This document shows positions 1-6,116 of a DNA stretch of 29,569 nucleotides, piece by piece. The DNA comes from a virus. The stretch lies in IMG/VR virus record IMGVR_UViG_3300044640_001635, positions 1-29,569 of that record; one strand, given 5' to 3'. The notes under the pieces are model-generated. The model was not told where the DNA came from, did not search any database, and saw nothing but the letters and a program-made list of their open reading frames with translations. The position numbers and the translations under genes are program-made. Every line of letters starts with the position of its first letter. The first letter of the stretch is position 1.

Positions 1-1
1 C

Positions 2-304
2 CATGCAAGAACACTAGACCAAACGGATAACATTCGTAAAGAACTGGTGTTGCTCGTGGAAATACTTGAGTCACATGATCTAGCTCAAGTCGTAGAAACA
101 CTTAGACAACAGCTTGCAAAAGTGAATCAGGAGTTGTGGGATATCGAAGATCACAAACGCAGTCATGAAAAACACAAACTATTCGATGATGCGTTTATTG
201 CTCTAGCTAGAAATGTGTACATCAAGAACGATCAACGTGCTGTTATCAAAAGACAGATCAATACATTATGTCACAGTGACATAGTGGAAGAAAAATTATA
301 TTAG
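2..304 (+). CDS. DUF6165-like protein, C-terminal part (5' end outside window)
   Basis: The reading frame is open from the left edge to TAG at 302-304, giving about 100 residues. A GTG at 47 could be an internal start, but the frame continues upstream and the sequence before it (HARTLDQTDNIRKEL) looks coding, so I treat the gene as cut by the window edge. The visible part is helical. It contains LAKVNQELWDIEDHKR, FDDAFIALARNVYIKNDQR and an ending in DIVEEKLY, which matches the pattern I know for DUF6165 (NxxLWxIED, FIxLARxVYxxND, VEEKxY). The function of DUF6165 is unknown; members often lie near surface-polysaccharide genes in bacteria and phages. The gene runs toward the leftward gene block and is followed 10 nt later by a perfect hairpin. 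The family assignment is from memory of the motif and was not searched. Confidence 0.7.
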   Translation, partial: HARTLDQTDNIRKELVLLVEILESHDLAQVVETLRQQLAKVNQELWDIEDHKRSHEKHKLFDDAFIALARNVYIKNDQRAVIKRQINTLCHSDIVEEKLY

Positions 305-310
305 TTATTA

Positions 311-340
311 AGAGAACTGCTACGCAGTTCTTTGTTCTTC
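311..340 (+). terminator. Hairpin with T-rich tail after the DUF6165-like gene
   Basis: GAACTGC (314-320) and GCAGTTC (324-330) form a perfect 7-bp stem with a 3-nt loop. The run TTTGTTCTTC follows. The hairpin starts 10 nt after the stop codon at 304, as expected for a rho-independent terminator of the rightward gene. The U-tract is interrupted, so termination may be partial. On the other strand the same stem could help stop leftward transcription. Confidence 0.6.
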
Positions 341-388
341 GCTTACGCTCGAACAATGTTTTGATTTGTTTTATTGAGCGTAAGCGAA
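338..388. terminator. 13-bp perfect inverted repeat between convergent genes
   Basis: TTCGCTTACGCTC (338-350) is the exact reverse complement of GAGCGTAAGCGAA (376-388), with a 25-nt A/T-rich loop. It lies just downstream of the 314-330 hairpin. Because the flanking genes converge here, it probably acts as a terminator or mRNA-end stabiliser for one or both directions. There is no clean T-tract directly after either arm, so its role is inferred. Confidence 0.45.
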
Positions 389-399
389 ACAGTTATCAT

Positions 400-477
400 C
401 TAGATTCTTTGGTCATAGTTGCCCGTTAACCGGGCAAGGTATGATTCGTCGTCATCATCTGAGTTCGTATCAGTCAT
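400..477 (-). CDS. Possible 25-aa acidic micro-ORF
   Basis: On the minus strand ATG at 477-475 opens 25 codons ending in TAG at 402-400. The peptide begins MTDTNSDDDDESY and ends NYDQRI, with a run of four Asp. It has no good Shine-Dalgarno site. It overlaps the 7-bp hairpin TTGCCCG/CGGGCAA (419-425/431-437). It lies downstream of and in the same direction as the leftward block. The acidic composition is not random-looking, but a 25-codon ORF is easily found by chance, so this is a weak call. Confidence 0.15.
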   Translation of the reverse strand: MTDTNSDDDDESYLARLTGNYDQRI

Positions 478-762
478 CTAGTATCAGGAGATTTACAGTA
501 CATTGGCATTATCGTACTGTATCGGAGGCGGTTATGCTGTACCCCCTACCCCAGCCTTGTCTCACAACGGAGTGCAGTTGATCCCATACTAGCGAAATCA
601 CTTGCATAGCGGTTGTATCTGTTTCACAGAGCCGCAATCTTTTAGGCCTAAGTTAGCTTGTTCTTTGACGCCCAAGATCTGATGGCACAGCACAACCTGT
701 ACAACCTCAATGGGGCCAGTCCACGACTGGCACAGTGTCTAATTTGTTGCTTTAAAATTTGT
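478..762. other. Intergenic region without a convincing gene; several hairpins, possible structured RNA
   Basis: I see no ORF with a persuasive protein in these 285 bases. The region holds several inverted repeats: TACAGTAC/GTACTGTA (494-501/514-521); GCGGT/GCCGC (609-613/631-635) enclosing TCTGT/ACAGA (618-622/626-630); and GCCAGTC/GACTGGC (715-721/725-731) with a 3-nt loop. A 15-codon ORF at 534-581 has a strong Shine-Dalgarno site (GGAGG at 524-528), and a 42-codon ORF starts at ATG 682; neither is recognisable. I looked for tRNA T-loop and acceptor patterns and found none. The nested stem at 609-635 is the best sign that a structured RNA could be made here, but the strand is undecided. 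Confidence 0.3.
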
Positions 763-792
763 TTGGTAAGAGTGGATCAACACTCTTGCCAA
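763..792 (-). terminator. Terminator-like hairpin after the sulfotransferase-like gene
   Basis: TTGGTAAGAGTG (763-774) pairs with CACTCTTGCCAA (781-792) in a 12-bp stem with one G-U pair and a 6-nt loop. It begins 6 nt past the last base of the leftward gene ending at 799. In the leftward transcript it is followed by ACAAATTTTAAAG, a weak U-tract. Position and stem strength suit the 3' end of the leftward operon. Confidence 0.55.
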
Positions 793-798
793 GATGCC

Positions 799-1515
799 TT
801 ATTTTAATTTGATAGTTTCTAACACAGGACGAATTGTTGCATGTTGCAAGCTAATCCAGTATTCTACAAAATCAAATCGTATTAATTTGTGTTTGAGGTC
901 TAAATGCTTGATAATGTTGCCGTACACTATTTCAAATTTTTCTAAATTAATCAAGTTGCCAAATGATACTTCTAGTAGTCTGTTGTCTACGAACTGTGAT
1001 TCGTTGCTAACAAACTGTGCAGTATCATCATACACAAAATCAGAATACTGATTGTTGTTTTTGTATGTTGCTAGCCACTGAGTCGCCTGTTTCTCTAATA
1101 AGTTGCCTGGGGTAATTCTTATTATTTTTGCATTGGGGAAAAACAATAATATTTTAGAAATTTCATCATTGCGGCAATAGTGATTAGAGAATATCACCTG
1201 ATCCATCAAACTGTAATTTAAATTTTTTCTTCCAATTTCTGTATTGATGTCGTGTATTAGTTGTTGATTGAGTTCAAGTTGTTGAGTTTGTTTGTATTTT
1301 ATATTTGTAAGTTTTGAGTCAGTTGGTCTGAATATAACCTGCCCATGTTCGCTGATTCCAAAATAGTAACATCCTGTTTGACCATAATGAAAATTTACAA
1401 TCGCTGCCAGCAAATCGCCAGCAGCTCCTGGGGGGTAGACTATCCATACACATGGATCGTCTTTTGAAAAATCAACACCGTCTATGAAATGTTCAAATTT
1501 ACTATCGTACTTCAT
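799..1515 (-). CDS. P-loop, sulfotransferase-like protein (238 aa)
   Basis: This is the last gene of the leftward block. Near the N-terminus (about residues 23-37) it has VWIVYPPGAAGDLLAA, a glycine-rich loop after a beta strand. This resembles the PAPS-binding P-loop of sulfotransferase-like proteins seen in marine phages. A second strand, ILLFFPNAKIIRITP (near residue 125), fits the second nucleotide-contacting region of that fold. The C-terminal FGNLINLEKFEIVYGNII resembles the usual tail helix region. The substrate is unknown; such enzymes modify glycans or small molecules. The start ATG directly follows the stop codon of the upstream GIY-YIG-like gene (TAA-ATG) and has no clear ribosome site, so it is probably translated by coupling. 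A hairpin follows the stop. The fold assignment is by motif only. Confidence 0.55.
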   Translation of the reverse strand: MKYDSKFEHFIDGVDFSKDDPCVWIVYPPGAAGDLLAAIVNFHYGQTGCYYFGISEHGQVIFRPTDSKLTNIKYKQTQQLELNQQLIHDINTEIGRKNLNYSLMDQVIFSNHYCRNDEISKILLFFPNAKIIRITPGNLLEKQATQWLATYKNNNQYSDFVYDDTAQFVSNESQFVDNRLLEVSFGNLINLEKFEIVYGNIIKHLDLKHKLIRFDFVEYWISLQHATIRPVLETIKLK

Positions 1516-1950
1516 TTACAGTTGCATTTTGTTTATAATATGTGATCCATGTACTCTAACTTGTATATGACCATTGTAATAATCTCGTGATTCTAATACT
1601 TTTCTTGAAAACTGCTCTCTTGCCTCAATGTAACTACATTCTGATTTGGAGTTGCAATAAAAAAGTATTTCTCTGGTGAAGTTTTCGGTGCCTAGTTTTT
1701 CGATGTCTGAAGTCAATTCTGGGCTTGACCCATAGTACTCTCTCCAGTCTGAGTCGACTTTTGATCGTATCTTTTTCTTCTTCTTTGTGCCGTTTTTGAG
1801 TTTGACTGTTTTTTGAGTTGTCTTACTAAATTTTGCTAATTTTTTGCCTATGTACTTGCGTCCAGAAAGATTATTTGTGATCAAATAAACAAATCCTACA
1901 CAATCTTCTGGTAAAGTCTCGATCGGAGTATTTTGATATAACCAGGTCAT
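1516..1950 (-). CDS. GIY-YIG-like small nuclease (144 aa)
   Basis: Residues about 19-37 read GFVYLITNNLSGRKYIGKK. This matches the GIY-YIG signature, with F-V-Y in place of G-I-Y and a clear KYIGKK. A lysine-rich segment (KNGTKKKKKIRSK) follows, then SDWREYYGSS and a helix containing YIEAREQ whose Glu could be the metal ligand of the family. Small proteins of this type, starting with a W-Q-N-x-P motif, are common in T4-like marine phages and are usually annotated as putative endonucleases. Whether it is a homing enzyme, a repair nuclease or inactive cannot be told. It lies 57 bp downstream of gp46, and its stop touches the start of the next gene. No strong Shine-Dalgarno site precedes the ATG. 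Confidence 0.65.
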   Translation of the reverse strand: MTWLYQNTPIETLPEDCVGFVYLITNNLSGRKYIGKKLAKFSKTTQKTVKLKNGTKKKKKIRSKVDSDWREYYGSSPELTSDIEKLGTENFTREILFYCNSKSECSYIEAREQFSRKVLESRDYYNGHIQVRVHGSHIINKMQL

Positions 1951-2007
1951 TTGTGTATACAGTTTGTTTTTGCATTGTAGTTATGCCTATCTAGTGATGT
2001 TTTAAAA

Positions 2008-3777
2008 TTATATAGAATTCGTGTCTATGTCGTTACTGTAGCTGGTAAATCCGTTTTCCTTGATAACCCGTAGTGTGTTTTCTACTCGGCTTGCCAGTTC
2101 GTCCTTGTGAGAAACCAGCCAGATTGATTTGTTTCGTTCGCGAGCCATTTGTTTCAACACACCCAGTGCAGATTCAACCCCAACTGTGTCCATGCCTGAA
2201 TCAATCATCTCATCAACAAATAATACATTGATGGGTTGATACAAACTCTCCCACACATCTCGAAATGCCCAGGAGATGCCTAGGATCAGTCGATTGCGCT
2301 CGCCGCGAGATAGATTATCAAAATCTAATTCTCGGCCTAGTTCAGTAATTTCCACAGTCAGGTCATTCTGAAATACCACCTGGTGTGGCAATCCAATGCG
2401 ATCCAGATAGTGTGTGAGTCTGCTGTTGAGGTAACTTAAATTCTGGTCAATGATCTTTTTGCGAACAAAACTATCCTTGCTGGTTAGCAGTTTGAGCAAG
2501 AAGTCTTGATGTTCTTGCAGTCGAGTTAGAGCATTGAGTGTATCATAAGTGATAACCTGCAATGCTTGTCCTTGCATTTCTTCTATTTGTTCTTTGTATG
2601 TGTCAACATCAGATTGTCTGCTGGATAGATCTTTGCGCAGTGTTTCTAGGCTGTTGCGATGATTCAATGCGTCTTCTAAGGTGTCGTAGAACACAACAGG
2701 GGCTGTACCAATAGGTCCTAGCTCTTTTAATTTGTCTTCATGCTCCAGTCTTTGAGACTGATTGGCCAATAACTGTAGTGCATGTTCTTGCAGTGTTTTC
2801 TGGCGTTGTTCCTTGACTGTGTCAAGACTGTTGTCGTGTATTTCAGTACCGCATGCAAAGCATTTGTGATTTGAAATCTCAACCAAGTCTTGACGGATCT
2901 GATTGACTTGTTTTTCAATTTTAGAGTTATCGGCATCGATGGATCTAATCCACTTGGTAGCATCATCAATGGATTTTTTCTTTGCATGAAAAATCTCCAA
3001 ATCACGATGAGCTTGTACTTCTGCATCAATATCGATGTGTTCTAGATCAGCAATGGCCTGCGCCAGCTTGGCAACATCGTCGTCACGTTTGGTAATCCAC
3101 ATTCGTTGTCGTTTACGCAAACTTTCAATTTGTTCTTCAATTCGTTTGTTGGCTTCCGACACTGCACGTATACGAAACTCTTCTTGAGTGATTGCTTCCT
3201 TGGTGGATCGGTTGAGTTCGCGAATCTTATCTGCACGTTCACTCAACAGGGTAATACCCAGCAGTTGCTCAATGATCACACGCTGATCATTGGCTTTCAA
3301 ACTCAAGAAAGGTTCGGTGTACGTGTTGAGTGCAACAATATGTCTGAACATGTCCAACGGCATGCCAAGTATGCGTTCAATGTCTGATTGTGTTTCTCGA
3401 CTGTCGCCTTGTGCTTCATCAACAGCAACTTGTTCTTCACTGTCAACATAAAATTTAAGAACATTGGGTTTGCGGCCACGCTCAATACGATAGTCACGCC
3501 CATTGATTGCAAAGTCTAAACTCACAAACATGTTCTTACCATTAGTTCTATTGATAAGATTGTCTTTGCGAATATTTGTCAAGGCCTGACCATACAATGC
3601 ATAGCTCACAGCATTGAGAATGGCTGTTTTACCAACACCGTTGCGGGCGCCATCACCTCCGAGGTCAAGATTTTCTCCCAGGACCAGCGTCAAGTCGCGA
3701 CGATCAAAATCAACTGCTTGTGTGTTGTTTCCGATGCTGAGAAAGTTACGGGCTGTAATAGTTTTAATTCGAATCAT
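2008..3777 (-). CDS. gp46: gp46, recombination endonuclease subunit (Rad50/SbcC-like ATPase)
   Basis: This SMC-like ATPase pairs with gp47 to resect DNA ends for recombination-dependent replication. It is 589 aa; T4 gp46 is 560. The parts are in the expected order: ITARNFLSIGNN at the N-terminus; Walker A GARNGVGKT (about residues 43-51); a long coiled-coil region; a zinc hook with Cys306 and Cys309 (CFACGTEIHD) in the middle; a second coiled coil; signature LSRGERNR (from 489); Walker B NVLFVDE (Asp522/Glu523); D-loop SGMD (from 527); and H-loop with His557. Everything needed for activity is present. Its ATG overlaps the preceding stop (ATGA), which suggests translational coupling to the glycosyltransferase-like ORF upstream. 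In this genome it is separated from gp47 by that inserted pair of ORFs. Confidence 0.96.
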   Translation of the reverse strand: MIRIKTITARNFLSIGNNTQAVDFDRRDLTLVLGENLDLGGDGARNGVGKTAILNAVSYALYGQALTNIRKDNLINRTNGKNMFVSLDFAINGRDYRIERGRKPNVLKFYVDSEEQVAVDEAQGDSRETQSDIERILGMPLDMFRHIVALNTYTEPFLSLKANDQRVIIEQLLGITLLSERADKIRELNRSTKEAITQEEFRIRAVSEANKRIEEQIESLRKRQRMWITKRDDDVAKLAQAIADLEHIDIDAEVQAHRDLEIFHAKKKSIDDATKWIRSIDADNSKIEKQVNQIRQDLVEISNHKCFACGTEIHDNSLDTVKEQRQKTLQEHALQLLANQSQRLEHEDKLKELGPIGTAPVVFYDTLEDALNHRNSLETLRKDLSSRQSDVDTYKEQIEEMQGQALQVITYDTLNALTRLQEHQDFLLKLLTSKDSFVRKKIIDQNLSYLNSRLTHYLDRIGLPHQVVFQNDLTVEITELGRELDFDNLSRGERNRLILGISWAFRDVWESLYQPINVLFVDEMIDSGMDTVGVESALGVLKQMARERNKSIWLVSHKDELASRVENTLRVIKENGFTSYSNDIDTNSI

Positions 3778-4340
3778 GCGTTCTTTTGTAATGTGGTCCT
3801 GATGGTATCAAGTTCATTATTGATTAACGATTTTAACATATCGCGGTTGTGGTTCACGACCGGTTGTATCTCCAATCGCATATTTTCTAATGCAGTCAGG
3901 CTAAGTTCCGAAAGGCGTTGCAATTCTTGAGCAACATGTTGTATTCGTTGTGCCACCCAAGGCAAGTCATCGTATCCTTCGTTCCACCAGTGGCTGAATG
4001 TCTTGAACCCTAGATCTTGCATTTTCTTCAAAGTGTGCCTGGGACCAATCATCATAAAAGGCACAGCAGACACCAGTGCTTTCCAGGTTTTTTCCGTGAT
4101 GCGAACATATGGATAATCACCCACTGTCTCAGTAATAACATACACTAGGGAATGTTGAAAACATGCTGGAGTAAACAACGAGTCTCTAGTGAAATCTTCA
4201 ATACCTGGGTGTTGGTACTCAGCGTTGACAAACTTGTCAAGATGTTTGTTGTATACTCGCCATTGTTCTTGATCAAAGTTTTGCAAGTCATCGTTGATGC
4301 GGGTGAACGGGGAAGTGATTCTTAGTGGTCCGTGATTCAT
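3774..4340 (-). CDS. Exostosin/glycosyltransferase-like protein, C-terminal half (188 aa)
   Basis: The key region is YVITETVGDYPYVRITEKTW followed by PFMMIGPRHTLKKMQDLGFK and WWNEGYDD. This is the pattern F/Y-x-x-TEKT(W/F)K ... PF-x-x-x-G-x-x-x-TL-x-x-L-x-LGF-x-TF-x-x-W-(W/F)-x-E-x-YD, seen in exostosin-like glycosyltransferase proteins of phages and marine genomes. It is normally the nucleotide-sugar-binding half of a protein of about 400 residues. Here it starts at an ATG overlapping the stop of the upstream 222-aa ORF (ATGA) and lies in the -1 frame relative to it. So it looks like the second half of a split gene that may still be made by translational coupling. It sits between gp47 and gp46. 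Sugar donor and acceptor are unknown. Confidence 0.6.
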   Translation of the reverse strand: MNHGPLRITSPFTRINDDLQNFDQEQWRVYNKHLDKFVNAEYQHPGIEDFTRDSLFTPACFQHSLVYVITETVGDYPYVRITEKTWKALVSAVPFMMIGPRHTLKKMQDLGFKTFSHWWNEGYDDLPWVAQRIQHVAQELQRLSELSLTALENMRLEIQPVVNHNRDMLKSLINNELDTIRTTLQKNA

Positions 4341-5005
4341 GGCTTCATGGCCGCCTTGTCAAGATAATGATTAAATGTCACAAAGTATGACAGCATGCCG
4401 TGGTTCAACAATCCTAATTCAGCAAGCCAACATAACAATAGAAGTCGGTGCGATCTCTTTTGGCCATTGAAACATGTGTACAAGTGTGATATAGGCAACA
4501 GTGGATGCTTGACAGCATGGGTAGTATCCAACTTCTCCAGTTGAGGAAAGTCGTACCAGTAATGAGTGCGTATTACCACAGGTGGTTCTGAATTACACAG
4601 TGTTCTAGCAGCCAACTTAACTTCTTCTTCGAGTCCGTATAGATTGGTGAGAATGAGTATTTTCTCACATGGTAACCCAAAGTCAGATACCAATCTAAAA
4701 AAATTGTACAGAGTATTGCCCATGCTGTTGATTGATGGGTAATAGTCAGTGTCGTGATGTATTATTAGTAGTCGTTGATTGTGACCAAACGTTGTATTGC
4801 GAAATTGCCAAAGTTGATCAGCTAGTTGATCCATCTGATGATCGTAATCAACTAAATTGAATGTGGCCACGATCTCGTGGTGTTCTTCAATTACATCCAT
4901 CACCTCTTGTTTGAGTCTAGTAGAATAAAACGTATCAAAGCTGGATATTTGTATACGTTGTAATTCTTCAAGTTCTTCAGGAGTTAAATCTTTTCTCACA
5001 GACAT
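4337..5005 (-). CDS. N-terminal half of a glycosyltransferase-like protein (222 aa)
   Basis: The N-terminal 60 residues are acidic and helical (LTPEELEELQRIQ). Then follow strand-loop elements RLLIIHHDTDYYP and KILILTNLYGLEEEV typical of a Rossmann-like half-domain. Near the end is YTCFNGQKRSHRLLLL, similar to the C-(F/L)-NG-x-x-R-x-HR element that precedes the TEKT domain in exostosin-like phage proteins. Here the TEKT domain is encoded by the next ORF in another frame. The ORF starts 10 nt inside the end of gp47 and ends with an ATGA overlap. I read it with the next ORF as one ancestral gene, either broken by a frameshift or working as two coupled subunits. No clear slippery heptamer is visible at the junction. 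Confidence 0.5.
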   Translation of the reverse strand: MSVRKDLTPEELEELQRIQISSFDTFYSTRLKQEVMDVIEEHHEIVATFNLVDYDHQMDQLADQLWQFRNTTFGHNQRLLIIHHDTDYYPSINSMGNTLYNFFRLVSDFGLPCEKILILTNLYGLEEEVKLAARTLCNSEPPVVIRTHYWYDFPQLEKLDTTHAVKHPLLPISHLYTCFNGQKRSHRLLLLCWLAELGLLNHGMLSYFVTFNHYLDKAAMKP

Positions 5006-6012
5006 TGATAAACCTGTAGCAATAGCTTTGGGTCATAAAAATCTGATTCAATCTTGGTAATTTGATCAATCACAATTTGATCAACTGACTCAAATTTAAC
5101 CTGCCCGGGACTCAGGTCTTCTTCAACTCCGGCTCGTTTGTTAGCAATCAATGCCATTTCACGCAAATTGTATTTTTGCACAAACGTGTCTTTGATATAA
5201 TTGGCTTCCTCGTAAGAAATTTCAATGTCTAACTGAACTCGCACATGCATTCGTGGTGCCAAAATTGTATCAGCATTGTCAATTACATTTGACAAATTGT
5301 ACGATCTGTAAGTGGGTTGATTGTCCCAGACAAAGTACTCTGGCTCTTGGCCCCATTCAAGAATCATCATACCACGTGCGTCATCTCCTGCATCAGAAAA
5401 GTTGTGCGGGAACGCATTTCCAATGTAGCTAACATTTCGTTTGTGTTGTCGTAGATGAAAATGCCCAGAAAAAACAGAATCAAATCCACCAAAGCTATCA
5501 ACTCTAAGTTCGCCGTGATCTGGCATCTCTACCATGGCATTCATCTTGAAGCTTGGCAGTTCAAAATGCCCAAACATGTACTTGCCTTTTAGCTTGGCAA
5601 TTTTTTTGTGATCATCGCCAATCAACCAAGGAGCAATCACTACATCACCTTGATTGAACCAGTCATTGCAGATCACAATGTTTGGTAAATGCTTGGCCCA
5701 CTCGGCCCCGTGAATATCTCGTTTGTCACGATAGTACAGGTCGTGATTCCCGGGAATAAAGTAAAATTTTTCAAATGCAGCCGACAACTTTTCAAGTGCT
5801 CTAACACTGAATTGCAGTGTTTGCAAATTGATTGACGCTCGGTGGTTGTGCCAGTCACCTAGAAACATTCCAGTCTCGCATCCCTCGGCTTGAGCCTTGC
5901 TGATAAACCAGTCTACAAACTGGTCACAGTCCTGATTGTGCACAAGACTATTGGACTTTAGACCCCAGTGGATGTCGGTGAATACTGCTGTTTTTTTAAA
6001 TAGATTTGCCAT
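4996..6012 (-). CDS. gp47: gp47, recombination endonuclease subunit (Mre11/SbcD-like)
   Basis: This is a metal-dependent phosphoesterase that works with gp46. The phosphoesterase motifs are present in order: Asp13 and His15 in TDIHWG; GDWHNHR (52-58); GNHD (88-91); GHF (148-150); and SGHFH (182-186, His184 and His186). I chose ATG at 6012-6010 (MANLFKK), which gives 338 aa, against 339 for T4 gp47. A longer frame begins at ATG 6027, but that codon overlaps the -10 element of a good promoter and would fall outside the transcript. The chosen ATG lies 6 nt after the -10 box and has no Shine-Dalgarno site, so the mRNA may be leaderless. The 3' end overlaps the next ORF by 10 nt. Confidence 0.95.
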   Translation of the reverse strand: MANLFKKTAVFTDIHWGLKSNSLVHNQDCDQFVDWFISKAQAEGCETGMFLGDWHNHRASINLQTLQFSVRALEKLSAAFEKFYFIPGNHDLYYRDKRDIHGAEWAKHLPNIVICNDWFNQGDVVIAPWLIGDDHKKIAKLKGKYMFGHFELPSFKMNAMVEMPDHGELRVDSFGGFDSVFSGHFHLRQHKRNVSYIGNAFPHNFSDAGDDARGMMILEWGQEPEYFVWDNQPTYRSYNLSNVIDNADTILAPRMHVRVQLDIEISYEEANYIKDTFVQKYNLREMALIANKRAGVEEDLSPGQVKFESVDQIVIDQITKIESDFYDPKLLLQVYQCL

Positions 6013-6018
6013 TCTGTT

Positions 6019-6047
6019 ATTATACATTATTCAATGTTGATACTCAA
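6019..6047 (-). promoter_or_regulatory. Sigma70-type promoter for gp47 (leftward)
   Basis: On the minus strand TTGAGT (6047-6042) and TATAAT (6024-6019) are separated by 17 nt. The -10 is a perfect consensus and the -35 matches four of six positions. The predicted start of transcription (6-7 nt after the -10) falls on or next to the gp47 ATG at 6012. Confidence 0.6.
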
Positions 6048-6061
6048 GTCAATTGGCAAGA

Positions 6062-6110
6062 TACCTCAGATGAGGTAAATGCAAACTGCGGTCAACTGAC
6101 TATCCAGTTG
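6062..6110 (-). other. Two small hairpins between gp55 and gp47
   Basis: CAACTG/CAGTTG (6093-6098/6105-6110) and TACCTC/GAGGTA (6062-6067/6072-6077) are two 6-bp stems in the gap after the gp55 stop codon. Neither is followed by a T-tract. They may weaken read-through from the gp55 promoter or protect mRNA ends. Confidence 0.3.
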
Positions 6111-6116
6111 GTAACA

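Noticed and set aside
305-798. tRNA or tmRNA in the long intergenic region
   Set aside because: No T-loop pattern with the invariant A, no matching 7-bp acceptor and no CCA-type end was found on either strand.
794-1051. 85-aa plus-strand ORF opposite the sulfotransferase-like gene
   Set aside because: Antisense shadow; the minus-strand frame has the recognisable P-loop and proper gene spacing.
4325-4345. Programmed -1 frameshift joining the two glycosyltransferase-like halves
   Set aside because: No slippery heptamer or downstream pseudoknot is apparent; the ATGA overlap is enough to explain coupled translation.
6013-6027. Upstream ATG (6027) as the gp47 start
   Set aside because: It overlaps the -10 box of the promoter, and the residues it adds (MYNNR) are not needed. 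The start at 6012 matches the T4 gp47 length.
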